Shown here piece after piece: positions 25,379 to 33,673 of a stretch of 40,741 bases of DNA (its first letter is position 1; every line of letters begins with the position of its first letter). The stretch is from CAYGZM01 sp964354365 (lineage in GTDB: Bacteria; Planctomycetota; Phycisphaerae; Sedimentisphaerales; Anaerobacaceae). Position numbers and translations under genes: made by a program. The stretch is from the NCBI GenBank assembly GCA_964354365.1, contig CAYGZM010000017.1, positions 1 through 40,741 of the forward strand, in the 5' to 3' direction. The notes beneath the pieces were generated by a model that was not told where the DNA came from, did no database searches, and saw nothing but the letters and a program-made list of their open reading frames with translations.

Positions 25379-26163
25379 TCACGCAACACCTTTTCCTTGA
25401 GTCAAGTACTTTCTGCTATTCTCAATGGCTCTGTCAGTTTGTTCAGAAACATCCTGCACGTATCTTGTTGCCATCGTTAGGTCAACATGACCGAGAAGTT
25501 CTCGGGCCACAACGGCAGATTCCTTGAGACTCCCGTCTTGTTTCTGGCGAGCTCAACCCTGCCGTTCTCAAAATCCAGGTCCTTCCACTTCAACAGAGCG
25601 CAATCCGTACATCCAAATCCGCAGTTCAAACCTAACCATATCATGGCCCGCATCTTCAGATCCGACACGGATAGCAATTTCTTGATCTGTTCAGAACTGA
25701 ACGTGTACATTTCCTGATGAACGATCTTGCCTTTTGAAACTGCATCGATGTTCGGGATACTCTGAAGAATGTCGTTCTTCCTTGCCCAGTGGAACATCGC
25801 CTTCATGGCGCCAATATGAAGATTGACCCGGTGGGCCGAGCCGTAAGCGTCCTGGAGTTTCCTCTTGTAGTTCTGCAGATCCAAGGTTGAAATGCTCTTT
25901 ATCCTTCGCCCTTTCCCAAGAAAGGACATCAGTTTGTTCAGACTGCTCATTTGATCGTTATGGTGCCTTGGGATTAGGTTACCTGTGAGTACTCTTGAGC
26001 GCTGATACTCCAGATAGAGATCGCACAGCTCCTTCAAGGTCATGCTACCATTGTATACTTTTTGTGCGAAGTCCAGATGGAGCACGTTATTGCACCGTAA
26101 ATAGCGTTGTAGCACTAAGAAAAGAAGAGAATCTACCGCGCCATCCAGGCCACTCGTATGCAC
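25379..26163 (-). pseudogene. Tyrosine recombinase (integrase) with internal deletion
   Basis: The upstream part encodes the core-binding domain (MTLKELCDLYLEYQ at 26043, perhaps the original start) and the beginning of the catalytic domain (GLNCGFGCTDCALLKW, then NKTGVSRNLPLWPE). That motif is characteristic of a planctomycete-type integrase family. The frame then stops at about 25477. In another frame the sequence resumes at once as LLGHVDLTMATRYVQDVSEQ and ends with a TGA at 25379-25381, which is the typical C-terminus with the nucleophile Tyr. Some 60-80 residues containing the HxxR box are missing between WPE and LLGH, so the two parts meet at a deletion with a frameshift near 25503-25508. 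The gene cannot be active. No flanking attachment sites were recognised. Confidence 0.8.
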
Positions 26164-26410
26164 GCCTCGCCCGACGGCCCGTGGTTCTTTATCATTGCCC
26201 GCAGCAATCCCGACGACGACCGGCTCCGGCTGCTCGGCATCACCGATACATCAATGCTCAGGCCCCTTCGGCATCTCGATCGACCGTGACCTGCTCACTG
26301 TCGATGGCGCAAGACGCGCCCCTGAAGACGTCTATCGCAAGGTCAGCCCTGTAAAATCAGCCGTACTTGCCGCACAGGAGCTCCCCGAGCAGAAAACTCA
26401 ACCTGGTTGA
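26128..26410 (+). pseudogene. Possible frameshifted coding remnant
   Basis: Two adjacent plus-strand frames read like protein with GC-rich third positions: ATRMHASPDGPWFFIIARSN continuing to LRLLGITDTSM, and then, in another frame, FGISIDRDLLTVDGARRAPE continuing to a stop near 26410. There is no start codon with a ribosome site. I do not recognise the family. It abuts the integrase pseudogene and overlaps the 3' end of the Gfo/Idh/MocA gene on the other strand, so it may be debris from a deletion. Confidence 0.25.
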
Positions 26411-27749
26411 TAGGCTCCGGATGGATCCACGGCTGACGGTATGGCCGACGCAAAAGACCGTTCGCCTCCTTATCACCTACAACCTCCCCTTTATCCGGGT
26501 CCCACGTAAGCGTCCGCCCGAGCTGCATCGAGATATTAGCCAGAATGCAGGATGTGGCCGTGATATAGCCCTCCTCGATGTCGGAGACGGGGCGTCCCCG
26601 CGTCTCAACCATATCCAGGAAATTCTTCCAGTGCCGCCGCATCGCCGAGGCCACGTGGCGCTCCAGGTCCTTCTCGGTCTGGTCTTCCGGGAACTTGTCG
26701 TATTCGTAGAGGACGTCCCCATGCGCCGCTTTACCCCCGCCGCTGGGAATAAAATCGTACTTGTGCACGTCGGCCTTGAGCGTTCCCTTCTCGCCGTAGA
26801 TAAACGCCGCCCAGGGATACTCGGGGTCCGGCGCATTGCCCCACGTCCGATGCGTCCACACCACCGGCACCTCGCCGAAGTCGAACGTCGCCGTTTGAGT
26901 GTCCGAGATATTTGCCTTGCTGCCCTTATCGACTAAGATGCCGCCGGTCGAGCCGACCCGCTTGGGCCAGCCCAAATCGAGCATCCAGCGAACCATATCG
27001 AGCATGTGCACGCACATATCGCCGACGATACCGTTGCCGTATTCCATAAACGCCCGCCAGCCCCGCGGATGCACGATGGAATTGTACGGGCGCATCGGGG
27101 CCGGGCCTGTCCACATCTCGTAATCCAGATTTTCCGGCGCGGCGGTGTCAGGCGGATTCCCGCGAGCCCTCATGTGATAGTAGCAGCACATCTCGACATA
27201 AGCGATCTTGCCGAGCCGACCCTCTTTGATGATTCGGTCGCGGGCTTCCACCAGGTGCGGCGTGCTGCGCCGCTGCATATTCACTTGCACCACCCGCTTG
27301 CCTTTACGCGCAGCGGCGACCATCGCCTGCCCCTCTACAATGTCTGTGCTGATGGGCTTCTCGACATAGACGTCGGCCCCCGCCTCGACCGCTGCAATCA
27401 TCGCAAGCGCGTGCCAGTGGTCCGGCGTCGCAACGTGCACGATGTCCGGCCCTTCCTGTTTGAGCATCTCTCGATAGTCGCCGTACGTCCGGGGCTTCTT
27501 CTTGGACACTTGCCGGGCGGCCACCATCTCGGCGGCCTCGCTCAGCATCCTCTTGTCAACGTCGCACAACGCCACAACCTCAACCGGCGCCACCTGAAGC
27601 AGCCGGAACAGCGCGCCTTTGCCGTACCACCCGCAGCCAATCAGGGCGACGCGCTTTGGCTTCTGCCCGGCAAACGCCGGGGCATAGCCGCCTATGGCTG
27701 AAAAAGCCAGCCCCGCCGCACTGGCTTGAAGGAACTTTCGACGATTCAT
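26343..27749 (-). CDS. Gfo/Idh/MocA-family oxidoreductase, Tat-exported
   Basis: 468 residues from the ATG at 27749, which has AGGAG seven bases upstream. A codon eight triplets earlier is in frame but has no such site. The N-terminus MNRRKFLQASAAGLAFSAIG is a twin-arginine signal. The NAD(P)-binding Rossmann motif (VALIGCGWYGKGA) follows, then VATPDHWHALA and the conserved EKPIS with the catalytic-type lysine. The rest has the usual C-terminal alpha/beta domain. These enzymes oxidise or reduce sugars, inositols and related compounds; Tat-exported relatives are abundant in planctomycetes. The last 20-odd residues (after PWIHPEP) extend past the usual family end and overlap possible coding debris on the plus strand, so the natural C-terminus may have been altered by a deletion. 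The substrate is unknown. Confidence 0.9.
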   Translation of the reverse strand: MNRRKFLQASAAGLAFSAIGGYAPAFAGQKPKRVALIGCGWYGKGALFRLLQVAPVEVVALCDVDKRMLSEAAEMVAARQVSKKKPRTYGDYREMLKQEGPDIVHVATPDHWHALAMIAAVEAGADVYVEKPISTDIVEGQAMVAAARKGKRVVQVNMQRRSTPHLVEARDRIIKEGRLGKIAYVEMCCYYHMRARGNPPDTAAPENLDYEMWTGPAPMRPYNSIVHPRGWRAFMEYGNGIVGDMCVHMLDMVRWMLDLGWPKRVGSTGGILVDKGSKANISDTQTATFDFGEVPVVWTHRTWGNAPDPEYPWAAFIYGEKGTLKADVHKYDFIPSGGGKAAHGDVLYEYDKFPEDQTEKDLERHVASAMRRHWKNFLDMVETRGRPVSDIEEGYITATSCILANISMQLGRTLTWDPDKGEVVGDKEANGLLRRPYRQPWIHPEPINQVEFSARGAPVRQVRLILQG

Positions 27750-28305
27750 CGTATTTCTCCTAAAGACGAACATAACATTGCGATAGATTGCAGCCGGCCA
27801 GATCTTCTTTTGCGAGTGTCTGCTTTCACGAAGATTCTGTTCCGAATTTCTGTGTTAATAGGCTTTTTTGTTTGGCTTCAAAGGGTAGATATTCGTCCTG
27901 ACGTGGTGTTCAACGGCGAGAGGCGTTTGTGCATCCGCTGGAACACATGGTTAGGTGTTTCTGTGTCAATCCTATTGGCGAACTTTATTTTAGATTTGGT
28001 TCAACTCCGAAAAAGCTGGTGAATTTAGCGCATGAAAAACAAAGGATTTATCGCATTGTGGGCGCCGGCATACGTTTGTAAGCGGGCGCCACCATTGAAG
28101 ATACCGCCCCATGCCGTATGCCGCTATCGAGGCGCTCGGGTCGCTTCCCAGCGTTGCCCTATCCTCCCCGATAGCAATGACATTATACCTATACATGCTG
28201 TTGCCTTAAAGCGTTAAATCCAAAGTACTTATGTATTAGTTGTGCCATAAAGTTACCAACTTTTTTGGATGAGAACCTAACAAATCTAATCAAATCCCAC
28301 GAAAA
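27750..28305. other. Intergenic region, no gene recognised
   Basis: About 555 bp between the oxidoreductase and the B12-binding radical SAM gene, both on the minus strand. Frames here are short and featureless. The TTTAGGAGAAATACG leader of the oxidoreductase matches that of the dockerin-protein gene (TTAGGAGAAATACATAG), a shared ribosome-binding context. Confidence 0.5.
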
Positions 28306-29682
28306 TCAATTGTGCCTGTTGCCCCAGTAACGCTTGAAGTCCGCGTATGCCTTAACGTTTAGCCTGAGATTGCTCCTGTATGAAAGATTGCCCACCAAGC
28401 TGATCAGCGGCTGGCGGCGATGCCATAAGTTGCTCCACACTCTGTGCAGAATGTGCGACATGGAATAGAAGCCCCGCTCGCACGAGAGCATTTCTTCGGT
28501 GACGCTGTCCAGAGACAAATGCTTATACCGAGCTACCGGGAAGGTCAGTGTGTAGTATTTCCAGTCTTGTGGGAACGTATCGAGGGCGATGCGGTCCTGT
28601 GATTTCATCTGGTCCCACAGGCGCGTGCCGGGCAAGGGAGTCAAAAACAAAACGTTGAGATTGTCCAGACCGTACTGACGGGCTACCTCGGCGATACGTT
28701 TACCGATTCCAGCTTCGTCTATATCCAAACCAATGATAAACGAACCAACTACCAGAATGTTGTGCTTTTGTATGCGCCGCACTGAGGCGCGAAAATCCCG
28801 GCTTTTGAGAAGGTTGAATTTCTTGCCGATCTCCCGAAGCCCTTCCGGCGAGAGGGACTCAAAGCCGATGAAGACGCCTCTGCACCCGGCCTTTGCGGCT
28901 AACACCAGAAGCTCTTCATCATCCGCGAAGTTAATGGTGGCCTGGGAAACCCATTCCTTTCGCAGGTTTGCTTGTGCCATAGCACGGAACATGTCCTTGG
29001 CACGAGCGATGTGTTCAGGGCGCGTGCCGATAAGGTTGTCGTCCACCACCAGAACACGTTTCTCACGAATCGACTGGAATTCGCGCACGACATCCGGAAT
29101 TGGGCGTTGCCGGTAGCGGGCTCCGTTAAATGCCGTCACACTGCAAAAGCTACAGTTCAATGGACAGCCGCGTGTGGTCTGAATGGCTCCGAAGGCATAT
29201 CCCGAAGCGAGCAAATCATGACGGGCCAACGGCACATCGTTCATCTCGGCAAGCCCTCCGTCATACACGCGCTTCAGGCAGCCATGCCGGACGTCCTCCA
29301 GGAGCTGCGGCCAGATGCCCTCGGCTTCCCTCGTGACGACCGAGTCCACACGCTCGGTGACCTCGTCCAGGCACATGGTTGCATGAATGCCGCCCATGAC
29401 GACGGGCACGCCGAGACGGCGGAAGTGAGCGGCCACTTCATAGGCGCGGTTCGCCTGCGATGTGAAAGCGGTAATGCCCACCAGGTCCGGCCGAGGCATG
29501 GCCGGATAGTCCGGCACGCTGAGGTTTTCATCCACGATCGTGATTTCCCACTCCGGTGGGGTCAGGCCCGCCAGAACCATGAGGCTAAGTGGTTTCCACA
29601 CACGGTAACGGTTCCAGCGGCTCTCCTTGACGTTGACGATGCTCACAAGCGGATTTGACGGATTGATGAGATATAATCGCAT
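28306..29682 (-). CDS. B12-binding-domain radical SAM protein
   Basis: 458 residues, start ATG at 29682 with AGGA seven bases upstream. The N-terminal cobalamin-binding-type domain (about 1-140: LYLINPSNPLVS, GGIHATMCLDEV, TREAEGIWPQLLED) is followed by a radical SAM barrel with RGCPLNCSFC (C173, C177, C180) and DDNLIGTRPEH. The layout resembles HpnJ, BchE and related enzymes. HpnJ acts in hopanoid side-chain synthesis, but no other hopanoid gene is nearby, so I do not assign that role. It differs clearly from the B12 radical SAM gene at 4511-5827. The next gene upstream on the same strand is the phosphotransferase-like protein at 29873, about 190 bp away, so an operon link is uncertain. Confidence 0.88.
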   Translation of the reverse strand: MRLYLINPSNPLVSIVNVKESRWNRYRVWKPLSLMVLAGLTPPEWEITIVDENLSVPDYPAMPRPDLVGITAFTSQANRAYEVAAHFRRLGVPVVMGGIHATMCLDEVTERVDSVVTREAEGIWPQLLEDVRHGCLKRVYDGGLAEMNDVPLARHDLLASGYAFGAIQTTRGCPLNCSFCSVTAFNGARYRQRPIPDVVREFQSIREKRVLVVDDNLIGTRPEHIARAKDMFRAMAQANLRKEWVSQATINFADDEELLVLAAKAGCRGVFIGFESLSPEGLREIGKKFNLLKSRDFRASVRRIQKHNILVVGSFIIGLDIDEAGIGKRIAEVARQYGLDNLNVLFLTPLPGTRLWDQMKSQDRIALDTFPQDWKYYTLTFPVARYKHLSLDSVTEEMLSCERGFYSMSHILHRVWSNLWHRRQPLISLVGNLSYRSNLRLNVKAYADFKRYWGNRHN

Positions 29683-29872
29683 AGCAGTGTCCTGATCAGC
29701 TACGTCGCTGAGTTACATTTTCAATAAAGTGCCGCGTTTGTCTTGAAAAGTCAAGCTTTTTGGCCACTGCTCAAAGATTTTTCAGGCAGATTGGTCACAG
29801 AAAAACGAACGATCTTGTCTTGACCATAACCTTTGGTGCATTGCGATCTGCGAGTTCTGCTGTTTTGGCTCG

Positions 29873-31483
29873 TCAGGACCCACGTTCAGGCGGGTTTCCA
29901 AGAAAAGCCTTAAGATCAAAATGTGTTTTAGCTCTTTTATCTTGGCGAAGAACAAAATAAAGTGATGCTAAATTATGGTGAATATAACTATCGAAATTGC
30001 GGTTACGCTTGTGCCCATAACGAAGTATATTTTCATAGGTCTTTATAGCATCCTCAAACCTGCCTTCATATATGGCTTCTTCAGCCCGACGTAAGGCCTT
30101 TGTTGGATGTCTTTTCCTTTTTCCGTAAGGCCACTCACCTTTTTGAACAAATAGCTTCGGATCGAAAGCTGTTGTGGCTTCGGGCCGCCATATAGGATTG
30201 TCGTCTGAAAATCCGGGCATAAACGGACGTGCAACATCCTTCCAGTCAATACCCTCCCCGTAATGTCCCCTGCCGAACACGGTAAGAATGAGTTTTTGAA
30301 CAAGCCCTTGTATTAAATCTGATTTCTCCTTGCGTTCCGTCAACAACTTTTCCTGAAGAGACTGCAATTTTTCTCTGTCATTCCGGCCAACCTCGTTCTC
30401 GTGAAAATAGTACATAAAATAATTCACGGTTTGAAAAGGCGGAATTTCTATTCCAGACTCTGCTGCAAGCCAGGAGAGCCTGTCATAATACTGTCGATAG
30501 ACTCTCTCCTCGCTGCAGCAGTTCTCGATAAGCCTCACGAGGTCAACCACAATGCTATCTAAAAATTGGCATTTTGCCAGGTTATAGCGGTGTGCAGCCT
30601 CTTCCCAATCCACAATTGTCAGAGAATTGTCAAAGAAGAGGGTATTGTTAAAGTGGACTTCATAATGAACTAACCCTATATCGTGATTTTTGCGCATCTC
30701 CGCAATTATCTGGGCATGACGTTGGCGCATCCACGAGATCGCTTCTTGAAACACATTCCAGATTTCTCCTTTTGAAGCAGCGAGCTCAATTTCATCCAAC
30801 ATACGGAAGAATCCGGCGTCCAATTCATCCCCAAATCTTGAATCATCGGGATGCTCTACGCCCCAGATAGAAAAAGCTATCGGCTCGCCCTTATATAGAA
30901 GCTCACGGTCCTCATATATCCCCATACCAGCCGGCACCATTACCGCCCGCCCCCGTGATAATGCATATCGTGAAAGGACAACTTCGTTTATCACACTGCG
31001 GAACCTTTTTGCCCTGTAGGGCTCCCCCACATCGAATCTAAAGTCTTCTATCGTTCCATCGGGATTCGTATAGGGAAGCAGAAAAGGAATGTTACCCACG
31101 CCGAGCGCACGAATATGGCGAAGCTTGCCCTTTTTGATCATTGCAATTCGGTCGGTTATGCCTTTAATCTTGATGGCGCGAACCCAGCGGTCATTAACCC
31201 TGAGGTAGTCTTTCGGATCTAATTTGATAATTACGCTCGTTGGTTTAGGAATATCACCAAAATGCGTGAGGTGGATGACTCCACGAATTTTCTCAAGATA
31301 TTTGCCTGGAAGTCTGCTTTCCATGTGGACAAAAAGCCCCCAATATGGACAAACTATCCCTTCGCTTCTGTTTTGTACTTTAAGATCCTCCAACCTTCCG
31401 ATGCATGATTTGATTTCCTTCAGGGTCATTTTGGAGGAGACATTTCTTAATACTTTCAGATTGCCAACTGGTGAACTTACCAC
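29873..31483 (-). CDS. Phosphotransferase-like protein with C-terminal TPR-like repeat
   Basis: 536 residues, starting from a GTG at 31483 with GGAG eleven bases upstream; an internal ATG 18 codons later has no ribosome site. The middle (about 180-330) resembles aminoglycoside/choline-kinase-type phosphotransferases, with a Brenner-type motif LVHYEVHFNN and a metal-binding segment LTIVDWEEA (Asp292). In the first motif Glu275 stands where the catalytic Asp is expected (HxDxxxxN), so activity is uncertain. The C-terminus (about 455-520) has a helical TPR-like repeat (ALRRAEEAIYEGRFEDAIKT). The codons look richer in A and T than neighbouring genes, which could mean transfer. I do not recognise a substrate; lipid, sugar or antibiotic kinases are possible. 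The fold assignment rests on motifs, not on a full alignment. Confidence 0.6.
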   Translation of the reverse strand: MVSSPVGNLKVLRNVSSKMTLKEIKSCIGRLEDLKVQNRSEGIVCPYWGLFVHMESRLPGKYLEKIRGVIHLTHFGDIPKPTSVIIKLDPKDYLRVNDRWVRAIKIKGITDRIAMIKKGKLRHIRALGVGNIPFLLPYTNPDGTIEDFRFDVGEPYRAKRFRSVINEVVLSRYALSRGRAVMVPAGMGIYEDRELLYKGEPIAFSIWGVEHPDDSRFGDELDAGFFRMLDEIELAASKGEIWNVFQEAISWMRQRHAQIIAEMRKNHDIGLVHYEVHFNNTLFFDNSLTIVDWEEAAHRYNLAKCQFLDSIVVDLVRLIENCCSEERVYRQYYDRLSWLAAESGIEIPPFQTVNYFMYYFHENEVGRNDREKLQSLQEKLLTERKEKSDLIQGLVQKLILTVFGRGHYGEGIDWKDVARPFMPGFSDDNPIWRPEATTAFDPKLFVQKGEWPYGKRKRHPTKALRRAEEAIYEGRFEDAIKTYENILRYGHKRNRNFDSYIHHNLASLYFVLRQDKRAKTHFDLKAFLGNPPERGS

Positions 31484-31575
31484 TTTATGTGATTCTCCGG
31501 CTTTGGCGCCTTGCCTCCGGCCTTCGCTTTTACTATTAAGCAGCCGGCACTCTGTAACGTTTGATTTACCGGGTA

Positions 31576-31629
31576 GTCATTGCGAGCCGGCCGAAAGGAG
31601 GCGCGGCAATCTCAAGCATTCGCAATGAC
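31576..31629. repeat. Palindromic REP-like element
   Basis: Perfect 10-bp inverted ends (GTCATTGCGA and TCGCAATGAC) enclose 34 bp containing GGCGCGGCAATCTC. The sequence type (TCATTGCGAG, then GGCAATCTC, then GCAATGAC) is that of small dispersed palindromes seen in many bacterial genomes. Only one copy lies in this window. Confidence 0.65.
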
Positions 31630-31773
31630 TGCGGGTGTTTTGCGCGTTCCGGAGTCCAACCTAACTATGGACAGCCGGCGTTTTTGCCTGCCTGTCTTTA
31701 TTTTTCAGCCTCCGGCCTCCTGTCCTATTGTAGCGGTCGGTCAGGCTTGCGATTTCGTAGTCCACGTTATTGC

Positions 31774-31835
31774 CCCGCCACGGCGGGTCCACTGAATCCC
31801 TGTTGCCCAAATCGTTCCGCCCCGCCATAGGCGGG
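31774..31835. repeat. Pair of GC-rich hairpins
   Basis: Two very similar stem-loops: CCCGCC-AC-GGCGGG (31774-31787) and CCCGCC-ATA-GGCGGG (31821-31835), about 34 bp apart. They could be terminator or REP-like structures. No U-tract follows either. Confidence 0.5.
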
Positions 31836-31838
31836 CCT

Positions 31839-32090
31839 TCAGCACTGCGTACCTTCGACAATGGTAAACGTCTCATTGGAGTCGTTTATACTATACCCGG
31901 CCAGGGTGAGCTTGTCAAGAGCGGTGTAGCTGTAATGGACGGCATTGGAACGAACTTCGGTCTGGGCCTTTACCCGGTCAGGAGTACCGAGATACTGTTC
32001 GGTGATGTAGTGGCCGCTGGGACTGATGTCAAGAGCGTCATGCCCGGCAGAACCTGTGCCCTGGGCGATTAGACAAACGGAGAGGAACAC
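31839..32090 (-). pseudogene. RHS/YD-repeat remnant
   Basis: An isolated frame whose last 30 residues (VHYSYTALDKLTLAGYSIND and on to ETFTI) look like one YD repeat (Y-x-Y-D-x-L-D-R-L form) of the RHS proteins common in this group. There is no signal peptide, no neighbouring repeat and no full-length gene. It is best read as a fragment of a lost RHS gene; a chance match cannot be excluded. Confidence 0.4.
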
Positions 32091-32117
32091 CCCCAGAATG
32101 GGCGGGCGGGCCTGCTG

Positions 32118-33299
32118 TTAATATTGACCGAGTTCTTTTGCCAACTGCGCAAGTCTCTTCAACCTTTCAGGTTTGACGTGAGGAGCTACGCTGCACGCTG
32201 AAGAGAGTATGTAGCCACTGCCCGGCTTGCCGATTTCAATCCTTTGTTTCACAGCCTCTTCAAAGGTTTGGTCATCTGCATTCAACATCTCGTTTACAGC
32301 ATCCAGATTTCCCTTGAAGAAGAACCTCTTGCCGTATTTTGACTTTGCCTCTGCCAAATCTACAGTCCCCAGAGGTGGAGGATCCAGCGTGTCGATTCCG
32401 TCGGCGCAGGTCTCGCTCATAAGGTCCAGCCGGTCACCAATAGCTCCGCAGGTATGGACATACGATTTCAAGCCGTGATTTCGTACAGTTCGGAAAACCT
32501 CATCTTCATAAGGCATCACAAATTCCTTATACATCTGCCTGCTGATGAAACCTGCCCCGGCAAATGCTGAACTTACAAGGATAGCGTCAGGCGCATGCCC
32601 GGCATATAATCCAACCTGTGCGAGCACTATTCTTGTAAGAACAGCAAGGACCCTGTGGCATTTCTCAGGCTCATCCAACAGGGCAAGGAGAGCCTGCTCA
32701 TAACCAAACAGCTCCATCAGGTGAGTGAAGGGTGAGAATACCTCTGCATGTACGGAGACATCCGGTGCAAACTGTTGGGCCTTCGTAAGTGCACTTGTGA
32801 ACCACGAAGGATAAGCCGTGGGATCGGAAAGATCAGCCTGCGGGTCTATATCCCAGAGTTCAGGCGTATGCCAGGTATTCCAGACATAGCCGGGCAGCCT
32901 GTACGTGGCAGGATCATTGATATCGACGGATCTGTAGTCTGCCCGCCCCAGAGGTGTTTGACCCGGCTGACATGTTTGAGGATTGTCATCCGGCGGAATG
33001 ACTGTTTCGAGGCCTGACTCCCAATAAATGTGCTCAACATTGTTGATTCTTTGGGATGACCTGATGTTTGTCGTCCAATCTTGTGGTCTGCCTGGTATGT
33101 TGACCAGAATGCCGTCAAATTCGTATCTCTTCTGCAGGTCAACCAAAGCTTTGGCGAAAATCTCGCTGTCAAACCATATTTCTCGAGGGCTGAAGCTGCA
33201 ATTTAGAAAATAATGACCGAGTGCAAGCTGGCACATTACTGGAACGCGGTCTGGTTCTTTATGGTTCATTGCCGCCAGAATTCGGTGCTTTGAGTTCAT
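32118..33299 (-). CDS. Uroporphyrinogen decarboxylase-family (MtaA/CmuA-like) protein
   Basis: 393 residues, starting at the ATG at 33299 with AGGA upstream. Typical features are the N-terminal RILAAMNHKEPDRVPVM, a middle region VSVHAEVFSPFTHLMEL, and YVHTCGAIGDRLDLM followed by ILSSACSVAPHVKPERL, which supply zinc-ligand-type His and Cys residues. This pattern fits the methyltransferase branch (MtaA/CmuA) rather than the heme enzyme HemE; such proteins transfer methyl groups to or from corrinoid proteins. No corrinoid protein or partner methyltransferase is adjacent, so the substrate is open. Paralogues are numerous in related anaerobes. It may be a single-gene unit. Confidence 0.83.
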   Translation of the reverse strand: MNSKHRILAAMNHKEPDRVPVMCQLALGHYFLNCSFSPREIWFDSEIFAKALVDLQKRYEFDGILVNIPGRPQDWTTNIRSSQRINNVEHIYWESGLETVIPPDDNPQTCQPGQTPLGRADYRSVDINDPATYRLPGYVWNTWHTPELWDIDPQADLSDPTAYPSWFTSALTKAQQFAPDVSVHAEVFSPFTHLMELFGYEQALLALLDEPEKCHRVLAVLTRIVLAQVGLYAGHAPDAILVSSAFAGAGFISRQMYKEFVMPYEDEVFRTVRNHGLKSYVHTCGAIGDRLDLMSETCADGIDTLDPPPLGTVDLAEAKSKYGKRFFFKGNLDAVNEMLNADDQTFEEAVKQRIEIGKPGSGYILSSACSVAPHVKPERLKRLAQLAKELGQY

Positions 33300-33673
33300 A
33301 GCTCTGTTGTCCTATACTTCTGAAATTGCTCGCGTGCCGCCAGTGGCATTCCCCTCGGGACCACCGGCCGGGACGCCTGAAAATATCATACATAAGTTAG
33401 GCTGCAAAGTCTAAGACCGAGCAGGAGAAAGGCTCCTGTACCGGGAGGGCAAAAAAGGTATAATTAATCTTACAGGCAACTGGTCGAGTATGGCCATGAC
33501 AAGAACAAAGATTGGCGCAAGCAGCCCGTGCTCTATCGATGACCACATAACAAGGAAGATAAATGACTTACATATTGGGTTGATTCCGATTATTATTTGA
33601 ATAAAAAGTGCTTCTCCAAAATTCATTTTCACGCAAATAGCGTTGACTGAGAACTCGAACAGAAAGGATTACC
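33300..33673. other. Intergenic region with a possible small frame
   Basis: About 370 bp between the divergent UroD-like gene and the beta-helix enzyme. Apart from the hydrophobic frame at 33411-33632 no gene content is recognisable, and no strong promoter could be fixed. The ribosome site of the plus-strand gene (AAAGGA) lies at its right edge. Confidence 0.45.
33411..33632 (-). CDS. Possible small membrane protein or remnant (73 aa)
   Basis: A 73-codon frame from a GTG with no clear Shine-Dalgarno. The middle (SFIFLVMWSSIEHGLLAPIF) is strongly hydrophobic with a WSSxxHG stretch reminiscent of small membrane DUF families in related bacteria. The end (RYRSLSPARS) is basic. It may be the tail of a decayed gene. 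Evidence is weak. Confidence 0.25.
   Translation of the reverse strand: MKMNFGEALFIQIIIGINPICKSFIFLVMWSSIEHGLLAPIFVLVMAILDQLPVRLIIPFLPSRYRSLSPARS

Larger units (their letters stand above)
31484..32117. other. Repeat-rich intergenic region
   Basis: About 630 bp between the phosphotransferase-like and UroD-like genes. It holds the 54-bp palindromic element (31576-31629), two GC-rich hairpins (31774-31787 and 31821-31835) and a short RHS-like remnant on the minus strand. No complete gene is visible. Confidence 0.6.

Noticed and set aside
28306..29682. Assignment of this gene as hopanoid HpnJ
   Set aside because: The layout fits the broad BchE/HpnJ class, but there is no squalene-hopene cyclase or other hpn gene in the window.
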